The notes under the pieces were generated by a model. The model worked only from the letters and a program-made list of their open reading frames with translations, was not told the DNA's origin and ran no database searches. Below, piece by piece: positions 1 to 6,587 of a stretch of 7,613 bases of DNA (positions are counted from its first letter, which is position 1; each line of letters opens with the position of its first letter). The DNA comes from Chromatiaceae bacterium (GTDB lineage: Bacteria; Pseudomonadota; Gammaproteobacteria; Chromatiales; Chromatiaceae). The stretch covers positions 1 through 7,613 of the forward strand of contig DTXR01000256.1 of assembly GCA_012962365.1 (NCBI GenBank), given 5' to 3'. The translations under genes and the position numbers were made by a program.

Positions 1-27
1 AAAAGTGCTTCAGGTTTCCGCTTTTGT

Positions 28-49
28 AAACACCACCTGTGTGTTGTTT
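28..49. repeat. Imperfect inverted repeat, possible weak terminator
   Basis: A 9-bp stem with one mismatch (28-36 pairing with 41-49) encloses the 4-nt loop CTGT. It is A/T-rich and its right arm ends in TTT on the plus strand. It could end transcription of a gene lying left of the window, or be chance. No coding sequence is supported in 1-188. Confidence 0.25.
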
Positions 50-123
50 CATGTTCCATCATTCGTAATCATTGTATAGCGTTTTATTTGGAATTCAAAA
101 CAGGGATCAAAAGAAGTCGAGGA

Positions 124-154
124 TTGGCATGACAGCCACGTCTTCACATATACT
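124..154 (+). promoter_or_regulatory. Candidate sigma70-type promoter of the methyltransferase gene
   Basis: TTGGCA at 124-129 matches five of six bases of the -35 consensus, and TATACT at 149-154 matches five of six bases of the -10 consensus. The spacer is 19 bp, longer than the ideal 17. Transcription would start near 161 and give a leader of about 28 nt before the ATG at 189. No strong Shine-Dalgarno is visible in that leader. This is a consensus match by eye only. Confidence 0.4.
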
Positions 155-188
155 CCCCTAACGCATTTTTCCTTAAATTGACCTGCAT

Positions 189-1022
189 ATGCATAGCATT
201 ACCTGGAACCCGGAACACATATCCACGACCTGGTTTGATTCACATTTCAACCATGCGGCTAACCGTGTACTAGACTGGATTGGATCAGAGTTGGATTTGA
301 ATGAAGCCAACGCCATGTTGGACTTTGGTTGTGGTGGAGGCATTTCGACACTGGGTGTGGCGTTACGTCATCCGGGGATCGAAATCCATGGTGTAGACAT
401 CGGAGATAAATTTCAGCAGCTGCCTGAACTGGCCGAGGAGCAATTGCATCTGGCGCAGCTACCGAACAATCTGCATTTTCATAAAATACCGCCGTTGCAG
501 GTTTTGGCGGATGATTTCAGTGTCGATGCGGTATTCAGTTGGTCGGTATTCGAGCATGTCCCTCAATCTCAAATACCGCTCATTTTTGCTGACTTGTATG
601 CCAGTCTTGGCGATGGCGGTGTGTTTTTCCTGCAGATCGAGCCCCTGTATTTTTCCCCCTGGGGTTCGCATTTAAGACGGTTTATCGATACCCCCTGGGC
701 GCATCTGCTCTGGTCGCGGGAACAGCTCCGGGAGGCGGTCATGGATTACTGCGGTAACATTCCGCCTCAGCATCAGGGGCATCAGTACCGGGAGCGGGAT
801 ATGGATAGCTTCAAACGTTTTCATCTCAGGGAATTTGACAGCCTGAACCGCATTACGGCTGGCGGGATTGTGAATCAGGTTCGGGATGCGGGCTTCGAGA
901 TAATCAGGGAGCAGCGGTTGAATATGGATCTTGAAGTGCCTGAAGTGCTGCTGGAGATGTATCAGAAAGAAGACCTGCTCACCAACGGCATTCTACTGCT
1001 GGCCAGAAAATCATCTTCATAG
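189..1022 (+). CDS. Class I SAM-dependent methyltransferase, substrate unknown
   Basis: A 277-residue soluble protein with a Rossmann-type SAM-binding fold. Motif I is LDFGCGGGI (residues 44-52), followed by an acidic residue at the end of the next strand (VD, D70) that normally contacts the SAM ribose. FSWSVFEHV (116-124) is the usual post-motif segment before the helix, and GGVFFLQIEP (143-152) is a later core strand. The C-terminal half has a lid region rich in aromatic and charged residues. These features are typical of the broad Methyltransf_11/25 type; they do not identify the acceptor. ATG 189 is chosen because an in-frame TAA lies just upstream at 174-176 and no other ATG is near. There is no good ribosome binding site. 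It is the only plus-strand gene and converges on the respiratory operon with 2 bp between stops, so a functional link to that operon is not indicated. No signal peptide or membrane segment is seen. Confidence 0.85.
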   Translation: MHSITWNPEHISTTWFDSHFNHAANRVLDWIGSELDLNEANAMLDFGCGGGISTLGVALRHPGIEIHGVDIGDKFQQLPELAEEQLHLAQLPNNLHFHKIPPLQVLADDFSVDAVFSWSVFEHVPQSQIPLIFADLYASLGDGGVFFLQIEPLYFSPWGSHLRRFIDTPWAHLLWSREQLREAVMDYCGNIPPQHQGHQYRERDMDSFKRFHLREFDSLNRITAGGIVNQVRDAGFEIIREQRLNMDLEVPEVLLEMYQKEDLLTNGILLLARKSSS

Positions 1023-1024
1023 CG

Positions 1025-2107
1025 TCAGGCGGAAAGCGACTGGTGCGCGGGTCTATTGCAAACCGGACATTTGTTTGCATCCGCGAGAGAACTGCCATCT
1101 GGAACATGATAGGGGTTGCCACAGTTCGTGCATTGCTTTTCAATCAGGGAAACCGAGTGATGTGTTATCGGGCTCCAGGCAAGTGGACGTATAGCATCTT
1201 CCATACAAACATCGGCGCAGATATTGCACCCAGTGCAGTACTTGGCCTGAACAAGATATGAGCTGCCCTCTTCAGTGTCATGCGACTGCAATGCATCAGT
1301 GGGACATAGCTTTATGCAGGCGTCGCAGCCAATGCAATTATCTGGGTCAAGTTGAGGCGCCCAAGGCCAGAGGCAGTTGGCTTCTGATGCAGGGTCGGGC
1401 AGTAGTGCGCCGGGAGGTACGGTCCGGCATTCATTCCGATTCAATGGGTCGAGTACGACCATTTGCTGCTGTGTATTGCCAGTTGAAGCGGCGCCGCCCA
1501 TGAAAGCCCGGCGCTTCAGCAGTGTTCCCTGGCTGATGATTTCCTCCTGGCGGTAAATTTTCTGCCAGACGGTATTTGAATAGGCAAGTATCTTTATCGG
1601 TGCCTGATGACGTTGCACCAGTATTTGGTTGAGTTCCTCGATTAGCCTTGTCAGGCGTTGACTGCTGTCACAAGCAACAGGACAATTGTCGCAATCACCC
1701 TGGGCGATCAGCAGATTTGTGACGCCGGCGGTGTGCATGACTACGAGTTGACGGATCCCCAGGGCATGGATACAGGGTATGAGATCATTGCCGGCAGGAA
1801 TGCCGGTGTGTTCACAGGCAAACAATGCCAGCGCTTTGCCACTGAAATGGCGGATGACCCAGGGAAATTCGATGTGCAGGGCGCCAGTGGGGCAGGCCTG
1901 GACACAAAGCCCGCACCCGTTACAGGCTTCCGTATCCAAGCCGAGCGACTCATCACTGAGTACCCATGCGTTTGGGGGGCAAGCATCCACACATGCCCGG
2001 CAGCTTGCCCGATCAAAGGCGGCGTAGGCGCAATAGTCCGGATCAATGTCAGGAAGACGCAGTTCCTGCTCGACCGTATCAGCAAGGCTGGTGCCTACTG
2101 GTGTCAT
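1025..2107 (-). CDS. Multi-cluster 4Fe-4S ferredoxin-like protein with C-terminal CxxC pair
   Basis: A 360-residue cytoplasmic-looking protein (no signal peptide) ending the operon, 14 bp after the cytochrome gene. It has two ferredoxin modules. The N-terminal module has C36/C39/C43, with C26 as a possible fourth ligand because residue 33 is Arg where a Cys is usual, plus the standard set C62/C65/C68/C72. The later module has two full C-x2-C-x2-C-x3-C sets (C258-C268 and C291-C301). Between them lies a different cysteine-containing domain with C98, C112 and CDNCPVAC (C139/C142/C146). The C-terminus has CTNC (326-329) and CPVC (347-350), a zinc-ribbon or rubredoxin-like pattern. Similar polyferredoxins are found beside molybdoenzyme/TorD genes and are thought to serve electron supply or maturation; the exact role here is unknown. 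An internal KRRAFMGG (199-205 region) resembles a Tat motif but lies mid-protein. The start has only a weak ribosome binding site; the upstream gene's proximity suggests coupling. Confidence 0.85.
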   Translation of the reverse strand: MTPVGTSLADTVEQELRLPDIDPDYCAYAAFDRASCRACVDACPPNAWVLSDESLGLDTEACNGCGLCVQACPTGALHIEFPWVIRHFSGKALALFACEHTGIPAGNDLIPCIHALGIRQLVVMHTAGVTNLLIAQGDCDNCPVACDSSQRLTRLIEELNQILVQRHQAPIKILAYSNTVWQKIYRQEEIISQGTLLKRRAFMGGAASTGNTQQQMVVLDPLNRNECRTVPPGALLPDPASEANCLWPWAPQLDPDNCIGCDACIKLCPTDALQSHDTEEGSSYLVQAKYCTGCNICADVCMEDAIRPLAWSPITHHSVSLIEKQCTNCGNPYHVPDGSSLADANKCPVCNRPAHQSLSA

Positions 2108-2121
2108 GGGGGTGCCCGCTA

Positions 2122-2502
2122 CTATTTTTTCAGCGAATGGATGTAGGCGACGAGTGAAGCAACTTCATCTTCGGTAAGGTCTGCTCGTGCAGGCATGGCA
2201 ACATTTCCGCCGTATTTGGCTCCGCCGTTCTTGATCGCGTTCGCCAGGTCAGCATCGGTGCCTGTCTTGCCATCGCCGTCGGTGTCCAGGCGGAAGATTC
2301 CGGCTGCAAAACTGGCAGGCTTGGGGTTCAATGCAGCAGCAGCAGCCCCGTCACCTGCTCCGGTGGCGCCATGGCAGCTGCCGCAGGCGCCCTTGCCGTC
2401 GTAGATAGCTTTTCCGGCAGCGGCATCTCCGGCGCTGGCGATTCCGGAAAGACCCAGAATGGTGGTAAAGACTGATAAGACAAGAATACGCTGTTTTTTC
2501 AT
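2122..2502 (-). CDS. Periplasmic monoheme class I cytochrome c
   Basis: A 126-residue cytochrome with a Sec signal peptide: basic MKKQR start, hydrophobic core, and a likely cut after ASA at residue 24. The heme c motif is CGSCH (C40, C43, proximal H44). The distal ligand is probably M103 in the segment VAMPARADLTEDEV, followed by the usual C-terminal helix (ASLVAYIHSLKK). Between them, NPKPASF and KNGGAKYGG are typical of small cytochromes of the c551/c555 style. Residues 73-78 form DTDGDG, a calcium-loop-like insertion. The start is supported by GAGAGGA just upstream with about 8 nt spacing. Its place in the operon makes it a probable electron carrier for the molybdenum enzyme, either bringing electrons or taking them away (inference). 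A general periplasmic electron shuttle is the alternative. Confidence 0.9.
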   Translation of the reverse strand: MKKQRILVLSVFTTILGLSGIASAGDAAAGKAIYDGKGACGSCHGATGAGDGAAAAALNPKPASFAAGIFRLDTDGDGKTGTDADLANAIKNGGAKYGGNVAMPARADLTEDEVASLVAYIHSLKK

Positions 2503-2531
2503 GGTGGTTCCTCTCGTAAAGGGTTATAGAT

Positions 2532-3308
2532 TCACACGGCAGGGCCAACGCCGGGAACGAACTGCACAGGCACTGGCTCACTTTGCTGCGTGGTGGGCTG
2601 CATGCGTTCTTCGATCTCTTTCTTGCTGGGGCGTGGTTGTTGCAATATCTCAGCCAGCAAGTCCCTGAGTTCTTCACAGTAGGCAGCAGTGAGGGCCGCT
2701 GCACCGGCGAAATAAGGTGTATCACAACGCTGGGCGACTCTTATGCCAAATTCTCCCAGCCAGCGAAGAAGATGCTCATCCATGAATCTGGCCGCCTCCG
2801 ACAGCGTTTCTATTTCAACGTCTTTCTGCAGCAGATGGGAGATAAACTGAAGTTGATAGACCAAGTGGTCATCGGGACGAACACGCCAGTTGGAAATTTC
2901 CAGGTTGTATTTTTCGAACCAGGAACGCACCTGAAACATGCTGTCCTGGCAGATGAGGCTGTCTTCATCCAGCCAGACCGACTCTTCAGGTGATGCGTTG
3001 ATATTGTGATTTAGGTAAATGCTTGCGTAGTCGGCTGCCAGTTCGTCCAGCAGTACTGTAGTGATGGCATCGGGCAAATCAGCCATGGCTTTCTGCATCA
3101 GGTCAACTGCTTGCAGTCCCGCTTCACTCTCGAGTTTCAATGCCAGAACCTGTGGGAAATCAGCGTGCTTCAGTTGCTGCAACAGATGCGCATCCGGTTC
3201 ACGATCGTGTAACACAGCCAGCAACTCCAGGTCTTCTGAAGTTTGATTTCGGAACAGGCTCAGAATGTCTAACGACTCTTGTTCTTGCTGTGATGCCGTA
3301 TTTGTCAT
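2532..3308 (-). CDS. TorD/DmsD-family molybdoenzyme maturation chaperone
   Basis: A 258-residue, mostly helical cytoplasmic protein without signal peptide or metal motifs. The TorD-family signature is visible as DYASIYLN (93-100), then PEESVWL (107-113), then RPDDHLVYQLQFISHLL (144-160), in the order and spacing of the family core. Such chaperones bind the twin-arginine leader of a DMSO-reductase-type catalytic subunit and hold it until the molybdenum cofactor is inserted, so that only folded enzyme is exported. The partner is very likely the DmsA-like subunit two genes upstream. Its ATG overlaps the stop of the DmsB-like gene (ATGA, 3305-3308), indicating translational coupling. At 258 residues it is longer than the usual roughly 200; the extra length includes a Pro/Gln/Glu-rich tail from about residue 225. 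Confidence 0.85.
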   Translation of the reverse strand: MTNTASQQEQESLDILSLFRNQTSEDLELLAVLHDREPDAHLLQQLKHADFPQVLALKLESEAGLQAVDLMQKAMADLPDAITTVLLDELAADYASIYLNHNINASPEESVWLDEDSLICQDSMFQVRSWFEKYNLEISNWRVRPDDHLVYQLQFISHLLQKDVEIETLSEAARFMDEHLLRWLGEFGIRVAQRCDTPYFAGAAALTAAYCEELRDLLAEILQQPRPSKKEIEERMQPTTQQSEPVPVQFVPGVGPAV

Positions 3309-3970
3309 TTCACGTTGCCTTTGCTGTGTGCAACGAAGCCGATGGAAGGCTTGGTCAATTCGATGTTGGCCATGTTCTTCACTTGGCGAGATACCTTGTC
3401 AGCGCCGCCAACAGCGGTGGTTTCGAGGCTTCCGTCCCAGATCTTTTCGATCGGCCCGATATCCAGCACGCGCATCATACAGGCCATGACGCAGTAGGGT
3501 TTTCTTCCTGCATCAATTTCATCTACACACATGTTGCATTTCTTGACGATCTTTTCCATCGGGTCGAACTGGGGAGCGCCAAACGGGCAAGCCGCTTCAC
3601 AACGCCGACAACCGATGCACAGGGTGGAATCGATATCCACGATACCGTCTTTCTTGCGCTTGAAGATGGCGCCGGTAGGGCAGGTAGGCAGACAGGCGGG
3701 TTCTGCACAGTGATTGCAGGACATGTTTACCTTGTATGCGAATACATCTGGGTAGGTGCCTCCCTCGATGTATTGAACGCGTCGGAAACGGGGTCCAGGT
3801 GCCAGCCCATTCTTGTCCTTGCAGGCGATTTCGCAGGCGCGACAACCGATGCAATCCACATTATTGTGTACGAAGCCCATCTGCATATCGGGTTTAACCG
3901 GGGTGTAGGTAGCGCGTTTGGTGCGCTTGACCGCTTCCCGGATCTTTTTAACGTCTTTTTTGGTTGTCAT
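3305..3970 (-). CDS. DmsB-type iron-sulfur electron-transfer subunit (four 4Fe-4S clusters)
   Basis: A 221-residue ferredoxin-like subunit that relays electrons between the molybdenum subunit and its redox partner. It carries sixteen cysteines in four groups: C40/43/46/50, C85/88/93/97, C118/121/124/128 and C145/148/160/164, the full set for four [4Fe-4S] clusters as in DmsB. CNHCAEPACLPTCP, CIGCRRCEAACPFGAPQ and the FGP-like VLDIGP segment match the DmsB family well. There is no signal peptide, as expected for a subunit exported together with its Tat-bearing partner. Two oddities are a Lys/Arg-rich N-terminal extension (ten basic residues in the first 26) and CVMACMM at the last group, where DmsB has Cys-Pro. 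ATG 3970 is supported by GGAGG at 3980-3984, nine bases away; internal Met29 and Met31 lack such a site. Gene order places it directly after the catalytic subunit (21-bp gap) and coupled to the chaperone. Confidence 0.92.
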   Translation of the reverse strand: MTTKKDVKKIREAVKRTKRATYTPVKPDMQMGFVHNNVDCIGCRACEIACKDKNGLAPGPRFRRVQYIEGGTYPDVFAYKVNMSCNHCAEPACLPTCPTGAIFKRKKDGIVDIDSTLCIGCRRCEAACPFGAPQFDPMEKIVKKCNMCVDEIDAGRKPYCVMACMMRVLDIGPIEKIWDGSLETTAVGGADKVSRQVKNMANIELTKPSIGFVAHSKGNVK

Positions 3971-3991
3971 TTTCTCTTTCCTCCGGGTATG

Positions 3992-6568
3992 TTAGTCGTC
4001 ACGCCTGAACACCTGTGCACGGGACGTTGCCAGCTTGTCCCAACCTGGCCGATGTTCCAAGTCGGTTTTCCTGATGTTGCACAATACGGTGTTGTAGGCG
4101 AAGGCGCCTGCAGGGCTGGGTTCATCCAGGGTGAGGAAATCAGGATTCCCGGCGCGATCCACACCGTTCTTATCCAGATCCATCCACACGCCTTCGTGCA
4201 GCACAAGCACTCCGGGCATGCAACGCTCGGTCACGTATACAGGAACCACAACCTTGCCGCGATCATTCCAGAGTTCGACCACATCGCCCATCTTGATGCC
4301 CAGTTTTTTTGCATCCGATGTGTTGATGGTAACTTCCTGCTCATAGGTTTCACGCAGCCAAGCGCAGTTGTTGAAAATGGAATGCGTACGCCACCGTGGG
4401 TGCGGAGAAATCAGGTGGAAAGGCCATTTCTTGGTCTTGGGCGAATTCAGTGATTCCCAAGGTTCAATCCATTTCGGGATGGACGGGATGTGATAACCGT
4501 ATTTTGTCTTGCTCCAGTCATCGATGTTGGCCAACTCGGAACTGAGGATCTCGATTTTCCCGGTAGGGGTGGGGAAGGGCGTCCCTTTTTCGATTTGGTC
4601 CTGGAAGGCAACATGGGGTCGTGCCAGTTTAAACTTGTAGACCCCGCGCTGCTTGAACTCGTCCCAGCTCATGTCCACATGCTGGTGAGCCATGACTTTC
4701 CCTTCCCACCACTCGCGTAGATAGGCTTCATCCACGTTATCGTTGACATGGAAATAATCACGGTTGGCCTTGGGGTTATAGGCTTTGCCAAAGACATCGC
4801 CGCCGATACGATAGGCCAGTTCGGTGAATACCTGGAAATCGGTCTTGGATTCACCCATGGGCTCGATGACCTTGGGTCGATGGATATAGTAGTGGCCCTT
4901 GTACCAGGGGAGAGCCACGTCGTGCCGTTCGAAGTGCGTGGCGATAGGGAACAACACATCTGACCATAGTCCTGACGGCGTGATGGTTGAGTCCATGCAG
5001 ACCACCAGTTCCAATTTCTTGATGGCCTCGATTTCTTTGTTTATGTTGGTGAGCTGGTTGAACCAGTCAGACCCCTGCCAGAAGATACCCTTGATGTTGG
5101 GGATCTGTCCGTCCGTATTGTCCTGGCGTGGCCACAGACCAATTTCCTCCCGTTTTACATTGGGATAATTGAGCACACAGTGCGCCCAGCGGTCAGACTT
5201 GATGGACTGGAACCAGATATTTGAGTACTGATCGTAGGGATAGGCCACCGCTTCTGCATGCCAGGCTTTGCCCACGCCTTCGGCACATCCACCGAGCTTG
5301 CCGATGTTTCCGGTCATGGCTTGGAGTGCTGCTGCCATGCGGCTGTACTGTTCACCGTAGGCATTGCGCCCTGGAGACCAGGAAGCCTTCAATGCCGCTG
5401 GCTTGGTCTTGGCGTACATATCGGCCAACTTGATGATGTCCTTGGCGGGTACACCACAAATCTTAGAAGCCCATTCCGGCGTTTTTGGCTGACCGTCGTA
5501 CGTGCCTAAAATATAATCCTTGAAGTTCTCTTTGCCATTGACTGATTGTGGGGACCATTCCGGCATGGTGCCTGCGTCCATGCCCATACAGAATTTGTCG
5601 ATGAATTCCTGATCCTGCAGGTTGTTAGTGAAGATATAGTGCGCCATCCCGGCCATCATGGCGGCATCCGTATTAGGCTTGATGGGAATCCACCAGGCAT
5701 CGTATGCGGATGCAGAGTCAGTGTATTGGGGATCAACGAGAACGAACTTGCAGCCACGTTGCTTGGCCATGCGCATGTACATGAACGTGTTGCCGCCATG
5801 AAAAGTGTAGGCCGGGTTCCATCCCCACATGATCATGAGTTTGGAATCGGCGTAGGTGTCATCTTCGTTGCCGTCCTCTATGGTGCCGAAGGTCCAGCGT
5901 GAACTGGTGGTGGTCGCTTGGTAGGAAGGTACTGACCAGGAGCTGGTGCGGCAACCGAACATGCCGAGAAAGCGTCCCAGCAGCCCTTCGATCTGATCGG
6001 ACTTGTGCAATACGCCGTAGGAAGCGCCGGCATAACTCTGATCCACCAGTGCAGTTGGGCCGTAGGTGTTTTTGATATGAATCATTTTCTTGGCAACGAA
6101 ATTCAGCGCTTCATCCCAGGAAACCCTTTTGAATTTCCCTTCGCCGCGTTCACCAACCCGCATCATTGGATAGAGAAGGCGTTCTGCTGAATACAGTCGT
6201 TGCCGATAAGAGCGTCCGCGCAGACAAGCACGGAGCTGGGGCTCTTCATTGTTGTCCTTGCCAAAATAACCACCCCGCTGGTAGCGGCCATCATCGGTGG
6301 AAAGTCGCACGATCACGTCCTTCCACTTGTGTGCCACCAGCATATGACGTGAACCACAGTTATGTGCGCAGCTGGTTACTACTGTCTCCAGTTCATCATC
6401 TAGAGGGTAGGGTTCGTACGCAAAAGCCTTGGCTTCCTTGCCATACTTCATTTCCATCAGTCCACTGGCGGCAGCAACTCCAGCGCCAGCGGCCGAGGCT
6501 TTCAGAAAAGACCGTCTGGACAGGTTCAGACGCTGCTCAAGATTCTCTAAATCAGGGTTCTTGCTCAT
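3992..6568 (-). CDS. DmsA-type molybdopterin oxidoreductase catalytic subunit, Tat-exported
   Basis: An 858-residue catalytic subunit of the DMSO reductase superfamily, expected to bind bis-MGD molybdenum (or tungsten) and one N-terminal Fe-S cluster in the periplasm. The Tat leader is SRRSFLK (17-23) followed by an Ala/Gly-rich stretch; cutting is likely near AKAFA (46-50). Cluster ligands appear to be C67, C71, H75 and C115, with His where DmsA has its third Cys. LRACLRGRSYRQRLYSAERL (112-131), GEGKFKRVSWDEA and DPQYTDSASAYDAWWIPIKPNTDAA (279-303) are close to DmsA. Ser215 in WSVPSYQ is the best-aligned candidate for the Mo-ligating serine. The C-terminal cofactor-binding domain (HLISPHPRWRTHSIF, GDVVELWNDRGKV) is complete. 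An upstream in-frame ATG at 6742 is rejected: it would overlap the cytochrome gene and bury the Tat motif 58 residues further in, while the ATG at 6568 has an AGGAG site. The substrate is unknown: S- or N-oxides, selenate or another oxyanion are possible, and oxidation of a reduced sulfur compound is not excluded. Confidence 0.93.
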   Translation of the reverse strand: MSKNPDLENLEQRLNLSRRSFLKASAAGAGVAAASGLMEMKYGKEAKAFAYEPYPLDDELETVVTSCAHNCGSRHMLVAHKWKDVIVRLSTDDGRYQRGGYFGKDNNEEPQLRACLRGRSYRQRLYSAERLLYPMMRVGERGEGKFKRVSWDEALNFVAKKMIHIKNTYGPTALVDQSYAGASYGVLHKSDQIEGLLGRFLGMFGCRTSSWSVPSYQATTTSSRWTFGTIEDGNEDDTYADSKLMIMWGWNPAYTFHGGNTFMYMRMAKQRGCKFVLVDPQYTDSASAYDAWWIPIKPNTDAAMMAGMAHYIFTNNLQDQEFIDKFCMGMDAGTMPEWSPQSVNGKENFKDYILGTYDGQPKTPEWASKICGVPAKDIIKLADMYAKTKPAALKASWSPGRNAYGEQYSRMAAALQAMTGNIGKLGGCAEGVGKAWHAEAVAYPYDQYSNIWFQSIKSDRWAHCVLNYPNVKREEIGLWPRQDNTDGQIPNIKGIFWQGSDWFNQLTNINKEIEAIKKLELVVCMDSTITPSGLWSDVLFPIATHFERHDVALPWYKGHYYIHRPKVIEPMGESKTDFQVFTELAYRIGGDVFGKAYNPKANRDYFHVNDNVDEAYLREWWEGKVMAHQHVDMSWDEFKQRGVYKFKLARPHVAFQDQIEKGTPFPTPTGKIEILSSELANIDDWSKTKYGYHIPSIPKWIEPWESLNSPKTKKWPFHLISPHPRWRTHSIFNNCAWLRETYEQEVTINTSDAKKLGIKMGDVVELWNDRGKVVVPVYVTERCMPGVLVLHEGVWMDLDKNGVDRAGNPDFLTLDEPSPAGAFAYNTVLCNIRKTDLEHRPGWDKLATSRAQVFRRDD

Positions 6569-6577
6569 GTCGATATT

Positions 6578-6582
6578 CTCCT
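6578..6582 (-). promoter_or_regulatory. Ribosome binding site of the DmsA-like gene
   Basis: AGGAG on the minus strand lies nine bases before the ATG at 6568 and sits just inside the 19-bp gap and near the end of the cytochrome gene. It fixes the start of the catalytic subunit so that the twin-arginine motif falls at residues 18-19. Confidence 0.8.
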
Positions 6583-6587
6583 GCAGC

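Noticed and set aside
1057..1079. Perfect 7-bp inverted repeat TGCAAAC...GTTTGCA just past the methyltransferase stop, a possible terminator
   Set aside because: It lies inside the codons of the CPVC motif of the polyferredoxin gene, has an AT-rich stem and no T-run after it, so coding constraint explains it better.
1486..1512. Internal KRRAFMGG in the polyferredoxin, resembling a twin-arginine motif
   Set aside because: It is near residue 200 of a protein with ferredoxin modules on both sides, not followed by a proper hydrophobic leader, and no start with a good binding site precedes it.
1658..2146. 162-codon plus-strand frame opposite the polyferredoxin
   Set aside because: A shadow of a gene with sixteen or more motif cysteines on the minus strand; no recognisable domain or start signal.
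3140..4453. Long open frame of 437 codons on the plus strand
   Set aside because: It lies antisense to the chaperone, the DmsB-like gene and the end of the DmsA-like gene, crosses their junctions, and its protein has no recognisable domain. The minus-strand genes are strongly supported by cysteine motifs and ribosome binding sites.
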